In this document: positions 1-8,393 of the stretch, in pieces
Layout of the letters: each line of letters starts with the position of its first letter
How positions within the stretch are numbered: position 1 is the first letter of the stretch
DNA from: Terriglobia bacterium
GTDB taxonomy: Bacteria; Acidobacteriota; Terriglobia; Bryobacterales; Bryobacteraceae
Direction of reading: 5' to 3'
DNA length: 64,000 nt
NCBI GenBank assembly: GCA_021325235.1
Contig: JAJPHN010000011.1
Coordinates: 1-64,000, forward strand
Position numbers and translations under genes: made by a program
Notes under the pieces: generated by a model
Told to the model about the DNA's origin: nothing
Databases searched by the model: none
Seen by the model: the letters and a program-made list of their open reading frames with translations, nothing else

Positions 1-136
1 TCAGCGCTTAGCGCGATCGCGTGTTGGTCAGCGCTTAGCGCGATCGCGTGTTGGTCAGCGCTTAGCGCGATCGCGTGTTGGTCAGCGCTTAGCGCGATCG
101 CGTGTTGTGTCAGCGCTTGACGCGATCGCGTGTTGG
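1..136. repeat. Tandem repeat, five copies of a ~27-bp unit, cut by the window start
   Basis: Copies start at 1, 28, 55, 82 and 110. The first three are identical 27-mers; the fourth lacks one base and is followed by two extra; the fifth has two changes (GACGCG for AGCGCG). Each unit holds AGCGCT and the palindrome CGCGATCGCG. A decayed sixth copy may follow at about 141-160. The array probably continues to the left of the window. It lies upstream of the MFS gene at 211 and has no spacers. Confidence 0.9.
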
Positions 137-210
137 ATGGACCGTGTTTAGCGCAATTGTTCCAATAACCGGTTCATCTCCCCTCGCATGCAACACTACA
201 AACAGCGGAG

Positions 211-1509
211 ATGCAGTCTTCCCTGAGCGGCCGGTCTTCGTTTCGCGCCGCTTTTTCCTATCCAAACTTTCGGCAGTATTCGATCTCGCGATTTCTCACG
301 ACCTGCTCCTCCGAGATGCAGTCGGTCGCGGTCGGCTGGCAGATCTATGAGCTCACACACCAGCCGCTCGATCTGGGCCTCGTCGGACTCGCGCAGTTCC
401 TGCCCGGCATTTGCCTCTTCCTGGTCGCCGGCCACACCATCGATCGCGTCCCTCGCTTGCGCGTGCTCAAAGCCTGCTTCGTCGGCTTCGCCATCTGCTC
501 CGCTCTGCTGCTCGCGCTCACTCTCGGCGGCCTGCGCAGCGCCTATCCGCTCTATGCCGTGCTGCTGTTGAATGGCGTGGTGCGCGCCTTCAGTGCCCCC
601 GCGGGCCAGGCCTTCGTTCCCCTGCTCGTCGCCACCGAAGATTTCCCCAACGCCGTCGCCTGGAGCGCCTCGATCTTCCAGACCGCCACCATCGCCGGAC
701 CCATGATCGGCGGCCTGCTCTACGGCTTCACCGGCAATCCGATTCCGGTGTATGCCACAGCCGCTGTAGCTTATTTCACCGCCTTTCTGAGCATCACGCG
801 CATTCATTTGCCGCCCAGCGCCCGCCCGCGCGCCGCCGCCACTGCCGGAGCCGTGCTCGAAGGCGTGCGCTACATCTGGAGCAACAAATTCATCCTCGGC
901 GCCATCTCGCTCGATCTCTTCGCCGTGCTCTTAGGCGGCGCCGTTGCCCTTCTCCCCGTCTACGCCCGCGAAATTCTCAAGATCGGTGCAGTCGGTCTCG
1001 GCATTCTGCGCAGCGCTCCGGGAGTCGGCGCCGTCACCATGAGCCTCGTCCTCGCTCACTTCCCGCTGCGCCGCCGCGCCGGCCTCATCATGCTCTGGTG
1101 CGTCTTCGGCTTCGGCCTCACCACCGTCATCTTCGGCCTCTCCCACAATTTCTGGCTCTCGCTCTTCATGCTCTTCCTGACCGGGGCCACCGATACCGTC
1201 AGCGTCATCGTCCGCTCCACCATGACGCAGCTTGAAACGCCCGACGAAATGCGCGGCCGCGTCAGCGCCGTCAACATGGTCTTCATCGGCGCTTCTAACG
1301 AAGTCGGCCAGTTCGAGTCCGGCATCACGGCGCAGTGGTTCGGCACCATTCCGGCCGTCGTCATCGGCGGCATCGGCACCATGGTCGTGGTGGCGCTCTG
1401 GTCCTGGATGTTCCCCGCCCTGCGTAAGCTCGACGCCCTCGGCGGTCCTCTGCTCGAGCCCGTCGTATCAGAAGCCACCACCGCTCACGGCGACGCCGAC
1501 CACGAGTAG
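211..1509 (+). CDS. MFS exporter, EntS/MFS_3 type
   Basis: This is a 432-residue major facilitator of the class typified by the enterobactin exporter EntS. It should pump small molecules out across the inner membrane using the proton gradient; the substrate cannot be read from sequence. The chain has about 11-12 hydrophobic segments. A motif-A-like loop, GHTIDRVPRLRVL, lies between helices 2 and 3, and the family hallmark MRGRVSAVNMVFIG lies in the second half. Length is normal. It is followed 20 bases later by the TPM gene on the same strand. Codons end mostly in C, as in most plus-strand genes up to about 16.7 kb. The start at 211 fits an N-terminus that leads directly into the first helix, though no strong ribosome binding site precedes it. 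Confidence 0.85.
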   Translation: MQSSLSGRSSFRAAFSYPNFRQYSISRFLTTCSSEMQSVAVGWQIYELTHQPLDLGLVGLAQFLPGICLFLVAGHTIDRVPRLRVLKACFVGFAICSALLLALTLGGLRSAYPLYAVLLLNGVVRAFSAPAGQAFVPLLVATEDFPNAVAWSASIFQTATIAGPMIGGLLYGFTGNPIPVYATAAVAYFTAFLSITRIHLPPSARPRAAATAGAVLEGVRYIWSNKFILGAISLDLFAVLLGGAVALLPVYAREILKIGAVGLGILRSAPGVGAVTMSLVLAHFPLRRRAGLIMLWCVFGFGLTTVIFGLSHNFWLSLFMLFLTGATDTVSVIVRSTMTQLETPDEMRGRVSAVNMVFIGASNEVGQFESGITAQWFGTIPAVVIGGIGTMVVVALWSWMFPALRKLDALGGPLLEPVVSEATTAHGDADHE

Positions 1510-1529
1510 ACTGCTAAGCTCGTTTCTGC

Positions 1530-2369
1530 ATGTCCACGCGCGCCTCGAAAAAGCACCTGTGCGCGCTTTTCTTTGCGCTCTTCGCGCTGGCGCACTCGGC
1601 CTTCGCCGCCCTCGACGCCAAAAAGCTCCCCAAACCCACCGGCTACGTCAGCGATCTCGCCAACGTGGTCGATCCCGCGAGCAAACAGCAACTCGAGACC
1701 TTCTGCACTCGCGTCGAACAGCAGCTCGGTGTTCAGTTCGCCCTCGTTACCATCCCGTCGATAGAAGATCAACCCATCCGTGACTTCGGCCTCGATCTGT
1801 TTCGCACCTGGGGTGTCGGCGATCGCAAAACGAATCAGGGCGTGCTTCTTTTGCTGGCCGTCAAAGATCGCCAGAGCGATATCGAAGTGGGCCGCGGCGT
1901 CGAACCGTATCTCACCGACGGCTTCAGCGGCAGCACCCTGCGCGCCATGCGTCCCGATCTGCGCGCCGGCAATTACGGAGCCGCGCTGCTGCAAGCCGCC
2001 AACACCATGGCCGCGCAGATTGCACAAGGTAAGGGGATCGCGTTCGATGCCAATGCCGCGCCCCCTGTCCCGGAGCAACCCCAGCGAGAGGAGCATCACG
2101 GCATCCCGGTCCCGCTCATCATTCTGGGCGTCTTTCTGCTACTGTGGCTGCTCAGCCGCGGTGGCCGGCGCGGCGGCGGAGGGTTTCGCGGAGGTGGCGG
2201 TGGCGGCATCCTGCCCTGGATCATCCTCAGCAACATGGGCAATCGCGGCGGCGGTTGGGATAGCGGCTGGGGCGGCGGCGGATTTGGCGGCGGCTCCGGT
2301 GGTGGCGGCGGATTCGGAGGCTTCGGCGGCGGCGACGCCGGCGGCGGCGGCGCCAGCAGCAACTGGTAA
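1530..2369 (+). CDS. Secreted/membrane TPM-domain protein (YgcG family)
   Basis: This is a 279-residue protein with a signal peptide (about 1-27, ending near AHSAFAA), a TPM domain (about 35-165, including YVSDLANVVD), one membrane helix near 190-207 and a glycine-rich tail of about 70 residues. TPM domains face the periplasm. The family is known from photosystem II repair proteins and bacterial YgcG proteins, and is often encoded beside LemA, as here. The exact activity of bacterial members is unsettled. The glycine-rich tail is normal for the family. The gene is followed 7 bases later by a nucleotidyltransferase-like gene and then by lemA, which suggests one transcript. Confidence 0.88.
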   Translation: MSTRASKKHLCALFFALFALAHSAFAALDAKKLPKPTGYVSDLANVVDPASKQQLETFCTRVEQQLGVQFALVTIPSIEDQPIRDFGLDLFRTWGVGDRKTNQGVLLLLAVKDRQSDIEVGRGVEPYLTDGFSGSTLRAMRPDLRAGNYGAALLQAANTMAAQIAQGKGIAFDANAAPPVPEQPQREEHHGIPVPLIILGVFLLLWLLSRGGRRGGGGFRGGGGGGILPWIILSNMGNRGGGWDSGWGGGGFGGGSGGGGGFGGFGGGDAGGGGASSNW

Positions 2370-2376
2370 TCTTCAC

Positions 2377-3102
2377 ATGCAAAGCGGAACAGTCGATCAA
2401 AAACTCACTCAGCTCGTCGAACGCCTCAAAACCACCTTCGGCGCCCAGCTGATCTCGGTCATCCTCTACGGCTCGGCCGCTACCGACGACTGGAATCAGG
2501 ACCGCTCCGATGTCAACATCCTCTGCGTGCTGAACCGCCTCACGCCCGCCGAGCTCCGCCGCGCCGAACCCGTCCTGCGCTGGTGGCGCGAAGCCCGCAA
2601 CCCGCCTCCGCTGTTGCTCACCGAAGAGGAAGTGCAGACCTCCACCGACTGCTTCCCCATGGAATTTCGCGATATGCAGCAGTACCGGCGCGTCCTGCAC
2701 GGCGCGGACGTCATCCGCGATCTGGCCGTCGATAACAAGTTCTATCGCGCCCAGGTCGAGCACGAACTCCGCGCCAAACAGCTGCGCCTGCGCCAGCATG
2801 CCGCCGAAGTTCTCTCCGATCCCGCACGCCTTTCGCGCCTGCTGTCCGACTCCATCTCGACTTTCTGCGTGCTCGGCCGCCACGCGCTCATCCTCCACGG
2901 CCAGCCCGCACACTGGAAAAAACGCGAGATCGTCGCCGGTCTGCGCCAAACCACCGGCCATTCTTTCGATGCATTCAATGAGATACTGTCCCTTCGAACC
3001 GCAAATAAACCCGCGGCCGGACCCGAATCCGTGCTGCTGCTCGAGCGGTATCTCGAAGATGTCGCCGCGCTCGTCCGCTTCGTAGACGGACTGGCCTCGT
3101 GA
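2377..3102 (+). CDS. Nucleotidyltransferase-fold protein, probably with an altered active site
   Basis: This is a 241-residue protein starting at the ATG at 2377, just after the TPM stop; a longer in-frame extension exists but would lie inside the TPM gene. Residues 25-52 look like a Pol-beta-type nucleotidyltransferase core: a hydrophobic strand ending in YGSAA (31-35), then SDVN (44-47) and another strand. The usual pattern is G-S followed by D-x-D; here the second Asp is Asn47, so metal-dependent catalysis may be weak or lost. The C-terminal half is helical, in the manner of HEPN-like or substrate-binding domains. It sits between the TPM and LemA genes, so a shared membrane-linked role is possible but unproven. 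Confidence 0.7.
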   Translation: MQSGTVDQKLTQLVERLKTTFGAQLISVILYGSAATDDWNQDRSDVNILCVLNRLTPAELRRAEPVLRWWREARNPPPLLLTEEEVQTSTDCFPMEFRDMQQYRRVLHGADVIRDLAVDNKFYRAQVEHELRAKQLRLRQHAAEVLSDPARLSRLLSDSISTFCVLGRHALILHGQPAHWKKREIVAGLRQTTGHSFDAFNEILSLRTANKPAAGPESVLLLERYLEDVAALVRFVDGLAS

Positions 3103-3127
3103 TCCGCCAAGCTAAGGAGAAAAGGAT

Positions 3128-3694
3128 ATGAAAGCTGGACTGGCAATACTGATCGTCGTCATCTTGGGCGTGCTGGTGATCGGCGGCTCCATGGTGAGCG
3201 CCCGCAACTCGCTCGTCACCGAAAAGAACGAAGTCGAGCAGCGCTGGGCACAGGTCGATAACGACATGAAACGCCGCGCCGACCTCATTCCGAACCTGGT
3301 CGAAACCGTCAAAGGTTACGCCAAGCAGGAGCAGACCGTCATCGGCGAAATCGCCAATGCCCGCGCCGCCCTCGCCGGAGCGCCCACCCGTCAGGATGAG
3401 ATCAAGGCCAACGATCAGCTGAGCGCCGCGCTCGGCCGCTTGCTCGTGATCAAGGAAAACTATCCCGAGCTCAAATCCAATGAAAACTTCCTGCGCCTGC
3501 AGGACGAGCTCGCCGGCACCGAAAACCGCATCGCCGTCAGCCGCCGCGACTACAATCTCGCCGTCCAGAAATACAACACCGATATCGACCTGTTCCCCAA
3601 GAACATCGCCGCCTCCGTGTTCGGATTGAAAAAGGAGCAGGCGTACTTCCAGGCCTCACCCGAGGAGAAAAAAGTACCGCAGGTCAAATTCTGA
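3128..3694 (+). CDS. lemA: LemA family protein
   Basis: This is a 188-residue LemA protein. It has one N-terminal membrane helix (about 4-22), then the conserved helical body starting near NEVEQRWAQVDNDMKRRADL, with the typical LIPNLVETVKGYAKQE segment. LemA proteins are anchored in the membrane and form a helical bundle; their biochemical function is not settled, although they recur beside TPM proteins, as here. The upstream AAGGAGAAAAGG gives a good ribosome binding site for the ATG at 3128. Length is typical. It is the last gene of the TPM - nucleotidyltransferase - LemA run. Confidence 0.93.
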   Translation: MKAGLAILIVVILGVLVIGGSMVSARNSLVTEKNEVEQRWAQVDNDMKRRADLIPNLVETVKGYAKQEQTVIGEIANARAALAGAPTRQDEIKANDQLSAALGRLLVIKENYPELKSNENFLRLQDELAGTENRIAVSRRDYNLAVQKYNTDIDLFPKNIAASVFGLKKEQAYFQASPEEKKVPQVKF

Positions 3695-3738
3695 CCATCG
3701 CCGGAGATGTAGCAATTTCCGGATTGCGCGTTACTCGT

Positions 3739-4086
3739 TCAATCGTTCGGTAAACGCGCCGGGTGCTTGGGGTCGGTAAATTCAAGCAGTTCGATAGGTG
3801 CCCCGTTCTCGACGATGAAAGCGACGCGAACACCCTCCGACGGGCTGTTCGGAGGAATCAGCATTTCCCGGCCAGCAAGCTCGCTCGAGAGATCGGTCAC
3901 TTCAAAGGCCACGTGCGGCACGAATCGGACAAGATCAGGAACCTTGGCGTCGTCTTCGAAGCGCATCCATTCCACGCCGAATTCGCTTTTCTGGTGACTC
4001 ACCACAAAACATTTCAGATCTTTCAAGTGGGTCTCTCCAGGCTTTGATTCGAGAGTGGGAATCCCGATGTGGTGATACCGGCGCAT
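3739..4086 (-). CDS. VOC/glyoxalase-fold protein
   Basis: This is a 115-residue single-domain vicinal oxygen chelate protein. Metal-ligand-like positions are visible: HHIGIPT at the N-terminus, PHVAFEV in the middle and IELLEF near the end. Family members include glyoxalases, extradiol dioxygenases and resistance proteins, so the substrate cannot be told. It stands alone on the minus strand between lemA and a SnoaL-like gene. Base use is more mixed than in the strongly C-ending genes to the left, and it may be part of the atypical block that runs to about 7.3 kb. Confidence 0.7.
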   Translation of the reverse strand: MRRYHHIGIPTLESKPGETHLKDLKCFVVSHQKSEFGVEWMRFEDDAKVPDLVRFVPHVAFEVTDLSSELAGREMLIPPNSPSEGVRVAFIVENGAPIELLEFTDPKHPARLPND

Positions 4087-4219
4087 TGCTTTCCTCCGGG
4101 AGAACTCGTGCGAATTCTACACGATTTGTTCCCTCGCTGGGTGCGCCGGACCTTCGGAAACAGGCAGACTTCTGCCGCCACATTTAGTGTTAACCTTCGC
4201 CGGAGAGGAGCTGGACCCA

Positions 4220-4753
4220 GTGATCTATGGCAAAATCGCATGTGCCGCGTTGATGCTCGCCGGAACCCTGGCTGTCAACGACCCCCAAAATTCAGACGAC
4301 GAGGCCGTCCGCAGGCTGCCACAAGCTTTCTGCACGGCTTTCAATCATCACAACGGCCACGAAGTAGCACAGATTATGGCGGACGACGTGGATTTCGTCA
4401 CTGTGGGCGCGTGGTGGATTCACGGCCGATCCGACTTCGAGAAATACCACACGCGGATGCTCAGCGGCCGGTTCGCGGGAATCAGGTTCGAACCGCTCCA
4501 CATAGCAGTGCGGTACCTGCGTCCCGACATCGCCATCATTCACTGGAGCTGGACGGCTGTGGGTGACAAAAACATAGATGGCACCGCGCGCCGCCGCCGC
4601 TATGGCATGATGACCATGGTTGCGGAGAGAAGAAACGGTATTTGGCTCGTGGTCGCATCGCAGAATGACAACTCCGATCCGACCGTATCACCCGAGATGC
4701 AAGGAATCCCATCTCCGATTCCACTTCCCGGAACCGAAAAAGGCCTGCCGTGA
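4220..4753 (+). CDS. SnoaL/NTF2-fold protein (SgcJ/EcaC-like), probably exported
   Basis: I chose the GTG at 4220 (177 residues) because GGAGAGGAG lies about ten bases upstream and the protein then opens with a short basic stretch and a hydrophobic segment that looks like a signal peptide; an ATG at 4187 would place the ribosome binding site inside the gene. The body has the cone-shaped NTF2 pattern: a helix with AFNHHNGHEVAQIMADD, then VDFVTVGAWWIHGR and alternating strands ending GIWLVVASQND. Such proteins are small hydrolases, isomerases or ligand binders. No specific substrate can be assigned. Confidence 0.7.
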   Translation: MIYGKIACAALMLAGTLAVNDPQNSDDEAVRRLPQAFCTAFNHHNGHEVAQIMADDVDFVTVGAWWIHGRSDFEKYHTRMLSGRFAGIRFEPLHIAVRYLRPDIAIIHWSWTAVGDKNIDGTARRRRYGMMTMVAERRNGIWLVVASQNDNSDPTVSPEMQGIPSPIPLPGTEKGLP

Positions 4754-5062
4754 TTCGGCACAAGCGATCCGTCTGCGTCGCATCATGCACAATTTTTGGC
4801 ACGAGTCCGTCGATTTCCGTCCCCGCCATTCGCCGTTGTGGTGAAGGCAGGGCGCCGAGCCCGGCTGAAGGCCTTTGCTGACGGCATTTAAGGATGAGCC
4901 CGCGCTTTTCGCCGAGGCGAAGATTCAGCAGGATGAGCCCGCGTTTTTCAGAAGGATTTATCCAGCTTCCGCCGGAAGGCACCACGCAGCAGTCGCCGGA
5001 GTGCGGCAGATCAGGCCAGAAGTGAAGCACTTTCTGTTCCTGGCCGTCATAAGATCATCGAC
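4754..5062. repeat. 309-bp gap with a direct repeat, GGATGAGCCCGCG(C/T)TTTTC
   Basis: No convincing gene lies here. Two near-identical 19-bp copies of the repeat sit at 4892-4910 and 4931-4949. A third, shorter copy is at 7328-7345, on the far side of the RND permease gene. The rest of the gap looks like plain non-coding sequence. Confidence 0.7.
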
Positions 5063-7294
5063 GTGACTTCGGAGCACAAACCCCGCGCGCCTGTTACATC
5101 CATGCTGCACCGTGTCCTCCCGGTGCTGATATGCCTCGGAGTCACCGCGATCGTGGTCACGGTGTTCCTGCACTCCGTGGATCTGAAGCCACAGGTCGGA
5201 GAGAAGTTCTTTTTCTCAAAAGACGACCCTCAGGTTCGCTCCGACAACGAGATCTCCAGAACGTTTCCGGGACAACTGAACGAGATCGATTTGACGGTCA
5301 GCGGCGACATCGCTTCGGAAACGTATGCGGATCGCATCCACGCACTGTCTATCGATCTGGAGAAGGTCCCCGGAGTCACCGCTGTCATATCTATAGATCC
5401 CGGGCCGAAGGGTCATGGGCCCAAAGACCTCAAAGACGCACTCAAGAGCCCCCTCTGGACGAACATTCTTATCGGCAATGATCACCGCTCGACAGCTGTG
5501 ATTGCGACGGTAAAGGACGACGTCGGCGCGAAAACCATCGATGGAGTGCAGGCGCTTAAGACGAAGTTCGACCGGCCCGGCTTCGAAGTGATGATCGCCG
5601 GCCTGCCCTATGTCACGGAAATGATTTCGCGAACCATGGCAAGGGACCTGCGAACCTTCAGCCTGGCTGCGGTGGGTGTATTCGGCGTAGTGTTGTTCCT
5701 TCTTTTTCGCTCGCCGTGGATTCTGCTCGGCGCATTCGTCGCATGCGCCAATTCGAGCCTCGCGACACTCATCATGAATCAGAAGATTCGTATTCCGATC
5801 GGGCCAATCACGGCGAATCTGTCAACCATGGTGTTCGTCATGACTCTCTCGCCCATGGTCTTTCTGACCTACAACTGGATCCGGATTCGAGAGCAGACAA
5901 GATTGACCGGGCTCGCGGCGGCCTGGGCTGCCGTGAAGGAAACGGTTGTGCCATCATTCTGGAGCGCGGTATGCATGTTGCTCGGTTTCATCAGCCTCAT
6001 GCTTGTTTCCGCGACGTCTATGAAGCACCTCGGCATGGGTGGAGCGGTAGGCGCGGCGATGGCATTCCTCGCCGCATATCTTCTGTATCCCTGGTTCCTG
6101 GCTCTGGCCTCGCCCCCGAAGCGCGAGTTTGGTTGGACGAAAGCCGTTACATCTTGGCTGCGTTCCTTCTTTTCCGAGCGCCATCGCTGGCTCGCGCTCG
6201 CAGTAGTGATCTTCGGCGTCGTTGCCGCGCTGGGTTTGCCGCGTCTGAATACGGACCCGCCCTTGTTCTTCTATTTCCAGAAAGGAAGCGACATCCGACA
6301 AGGACTCGAGGCGGTTGATCGCTCCGGGGGAAGCAGTCCGCTGAAACTCGAAATCGAAGACCGTCACGGCGCTCCGCTCGATACCAATGAGGCTTACAAG
6401 CGGCTGTGGGCACTCAACGACGCTTTGGAAAAGGACCCCGCCGTAGGCAAGGCGATGTCGCTGCCGGTCATGGAGAGCGAAATCGACCGCCGCTGGTACT
6501 CGAAAATGCTTTCTATCAAAGGATTCTTCCAGGGAGAATCTAAGAAAGAGGAAGAGCTCGGGGTGCTGGAAAGCCCGAAACACGGCGCGCCGGCGCGGCA
6601 GTTCATAACCCCGGATCACAAGAAGGTGCTTTTTCTTTTGCGCATGCGGGAGACCGCGCGCAACGCCTCGCGCCAAGAGGTCATTCGCCGCGTCGAGGGC
6701 ATAGTTCACCGCGAAGGGTTTCGCACGCTTCTCGTGGGTGGCGAGTACAGCCTGTTGGGCGACATGGGCCGGCTGATCAAGTCCAGCATGATTACCAGCT
6801 CGCTCTTGCTGATCGGCATTTTCGCGGTCATGGGTTTTGCCTTCTCGCGCTCATGGCGTACGGGCTTGGCCATGCTGATCACCCTGGCCATCATTCCAGT
6901 CGTCGTGCGTGGCTATATCGCTTACCTCGGCATGCCGCTGGGCTTCATTACCGCGACAGCCGCCAATCTCGATCTGGGCATGGGAGTGGACGCCATGATC
7001 TATCTCACCGTATTCGCCAAGCGTGCGAATAAGAACCTCAGCTCCTGGGAGCCATGGTCGAACGCCTGCTCGCATCTGTGGCGGCCGATCGGAACAAATT
7101 TCCTCGTGATCTGTTGCGGCTTCGGCATCTTTCTGCTGTCGAATTTCCCGCCCACCCTGCGCTTTGGGGTATTTGTGATCTTCGGTTCCGCAACGGCCGC
7201 CAGCGCTGCGCTCTTCTTGTTTCCGTGGCTGGCGAGCGTTCCTCTTCATAAACAGACAAAAAGAGTCGAAGGCAAAGAGTTGAAAACCGCCTAA
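5063..7294 (+). CDS. RND-superfamily permease (MMPL type)
   Basis: This is a 743-residue membrane protein with the two-fold RND plan. Helix 1 lies near 17-37, followed by a periplasmic domain of roughly 155 residues and a block of five helices near 195-350. A second helix, a second outer domain and a second block follow (about 585-730). It resembles MMPL/hydrophobe exporters and hopanoid-type carriers rather than the 1000-residue drug pumps, and no membrane-fusion or outer-membrane partner is next to it. Export of a lipid or hydrophobic compound is a family-level guess. The GTG at 5063 gives the full length; an ATG at 5102 is the alternative start. Codon endings are mixed, unlike the C-ending genes on either side, which fits acquisition from elsewhere. 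Confidence 0.82.
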   Translation: MTSEHKPRAPVTSMLHRVLPVLICLGVTAIVVTVFLHSVDLKPQVGEKFFFSKDDPQVRSDNEISRTFPGQLNEIDLTVSGDIASETYADRIHALSIDLEKVPGVTAVISIDPGPKGHGPKDLKDALKSPLWTNILIGNDHRSTAVIATVKDDVGAKTIDGVQALKTKFDRPGFEVMIAGLPYVTEMISRTMARDLRTFSLAAVGVFGVVLFLLFRSPWILLGAFVACANSSLATLIMNQKIRIPIGPITANLSTMVFVMTLSPMVFLTYNWIRIREQTRLTGLAAAWAAVKETVVPSFWSAVCMLLGFISLMLVSATSMKHLGMGGAVGAAMAFLAAYLLYPWFLALASPPKREFGWTKAVTSWLRSFFSERHRWLALAVVIFGVVAALGLPRLNTDPPLFFYFQKGSDIRQGLEAVDRSGGSSPLKLEIEDRHGAPLDTNEAYKRLWALNDALEKDPAVGKAMSLPVMESEIDRRWYSKMLSIKGFFQGESKKEEELGVLESPKHGAPARQFITPDHKKVLFLLRMRETARNASRQEVIRRVEGIVHREGFRTLLVGGEYSLLGDMGRLIKSSMITSSLLLIGIFAVMGFAFSRSWRTGLAMLITLAIIPVVVRGYIAYLGMPLGFITATAANLDLGMGVDAMIYLTVFAKRANKNLSSWEPWSNACSHLWRPIGTNFLVICCGFGIFLLSNFPPTLRFGVFVIFGSATAASAALFLFPWLASVPLHKQTKRVEGKELKTA

Positions 7295-7327
7295 GGCTGT
7301 TTTTTGGCTACGATTTCGTGCAACAAC

Positions 7328-7345
7328 GATGAGCCCGCGCCTCTC
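7328..7345. repeat. Third copy of the GATGAGCCCGCG repeat
   Basis: GATGAGCCCGCGC followed by CTCTC matches the copies at 4892 and 4931. It lies just before the next gene, so copies of the repeat stand on both sides of the RND permease gene. Confidence 0.6.
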
Positions 7346-7360
7346 AAAATTGGAGACCAC

Positions 7361-7717
7361 ATGCCGCAATATATCCTCGCGATCCACCACCCCGACAACT
7401 ACGACCCCTCGTCCGAGAGTGAAGCCATGCTCCAGGACATCTCACGCCTCAATCAGGAAATGATCGCCGCCGGCGTCCGCAAACTTGCCTGCGGTCTCGG
7501 CAAAGCAATCTCACTGCGAGCGCAGCCCAGTGGCGAGGTCGTCGTCACCGACGGTCCCTACCTAGAGACCCGGGAACACGTAGGCGGCTTCTGGATACTC
7601 GAAACCGCCGATCTGGAGGAAGCACTGTCCTGGGCACGCAAGGCCACCCAAGCCTGCCGCGCGCCGGCCGAGGTCCGCGAGATGTTCTTCCGCCGCCCGG
7701 CCTCCACCAAGGACTAG
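7361..7717 (+). CDS. YCII/DGPF-domain protein
   Basis: This is a 118-residue protein of the YCII-related DGPF group, a ferredoxin-like fold. The diagnostic stretch TDGPYLETREHVGGFWILE is near residues 62-80, followed by DLEEALSWA. These proteins are often encoded near ECF sigma factors in soil bacteria; no sigma gene is adjacent here and the enzymatic role is unknown. The ATG at 7361 is preferred because GGAGA lies 5-9 bases upstream and family members begin with the strand MPQYILAI; the longer in-frame start runs through the upstream repeat. Confidence 0.88.
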   Translation: MPQYILAIHHPDNYDPSSESEAMLQDISRLNQEMIAAGVRKLACGLGKAISLRAQPSGEVVVTDGPYLETREHVGGFWILETADLEEALSWARKATQACRAPAEVREMFFRRPASTKD

Positions 7718-7762
7718 CGCCCGCGCGCCGTCCCTGCGAACAAATCAGTCCGTACAAGCCGC

Positions 7763-8302
7763 TCAGAGCCCGTCTTCTGATTCGTCCGGCTCTCCGAACT
7801 CATCCGCCCCGGCATGGTGGCTTTTCAGCACGGCGAAGGTTGTCCCCGCGCTGAACCCCGCCGTCCGCAATCGCCGGAAGGCCGCCGCAAAATGCTTCTC
7901 TTCCTTCAGCAACTCCGCCAGATTCTTGCCGCGATATTTCCGCTCCAGATACTTTTCCGCCAGCGCGCGCTCGTCCGTCTGGGCGAAGCTCGCCTCGACC
8001 GCCTTTTGCGCCACTCCCGGCGCCACCTGCTTCGCCCGTAGATCCCGCAGCACCCGCATCTTCCCGTGCCCCTGATTCTCCAGCCGCGCTGAAGCGAACG
8101 CCTCGGAAAATTTGCGGTCGTCCAGCATCCCGTATTCCCGCAGCCGCGCCAGAGTTGCGTTAACATCGGAAAGTACCTCGGCCTTGCGGACCAGCTTACG
8201 CCTCAGTTCCGCGGTCGAGTGGGCGCGCCCGGCCAGTACCGTCAGCGCGTAGTTCCATAATGCTTCGGCGTCGAGCTTGTTGCTTCTGCCTCGAACGGCC
8301 AT
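7763..8302 (-). CDS. recX: RecX family regulator of RecA
   Basis: This is a 179-residue RecX-like protein made of three-helix repeats. The N-terminal stretch ALWNYALTVLAGRAHSTAEL and the following RLREYGMLDDRKFSEAF and SARLENQGHGKMRVLRDL are the usual RecX signatures. RecX binds within the RecA filament and limits recombination and SOS signalling. recA is not in the window. Length is normal, with an acidic C-terminal tail. The coding strand is G-rich, consistent with a C-rich plus strand in this part of the window. Confidence 0.88.
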   Translation of the reverse strand: MAVRGRSNKLDAEALWNYALTVLAGRAHSTAELRRKLVRKAEVLSDVNATLARLREYGMLDDRKFSEAFASARLENQGHGKMRVLRDLRAKQVAPGVAQKAVEASFAQTDERALAEKYLERKYRGKNLAELLKEEKHFAAAFRRLRTAGFSAGTTFAVLKSHHAGADEFGEPDESEDGL

Positions 8303-8393
8303 GTTGTTGAAACGTTTGCTACTGTAGCACGCTCTACAGATTGTCGTTGAAACGAACAGTTTTCGTATTAGGAAAAACGAAGGAGATTTCGCA

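Noticed and set aside
1-136. CRISPR array
   Set aside because: The units touch each other with no spacers between them, and no cas genes are near.
1-136. HIP1 element of cyanobacteria (GCGATCGC)
   Set aside because: The octamer is present in the repeat and at a few other places in the window (for example 22963, 58003, 58683), as expected for GC-rich DNA. It is not at high density, and the gene content is not cyanobacterial.
1780-2376. An N-terminal extension of the nucleotidyltransferase-like protein
   Set aside because: The extension is in the wrong frame of the TPM gene and is Ala/Cys/Arg-rich; the ATG at 2377 gives a sensible domain start.
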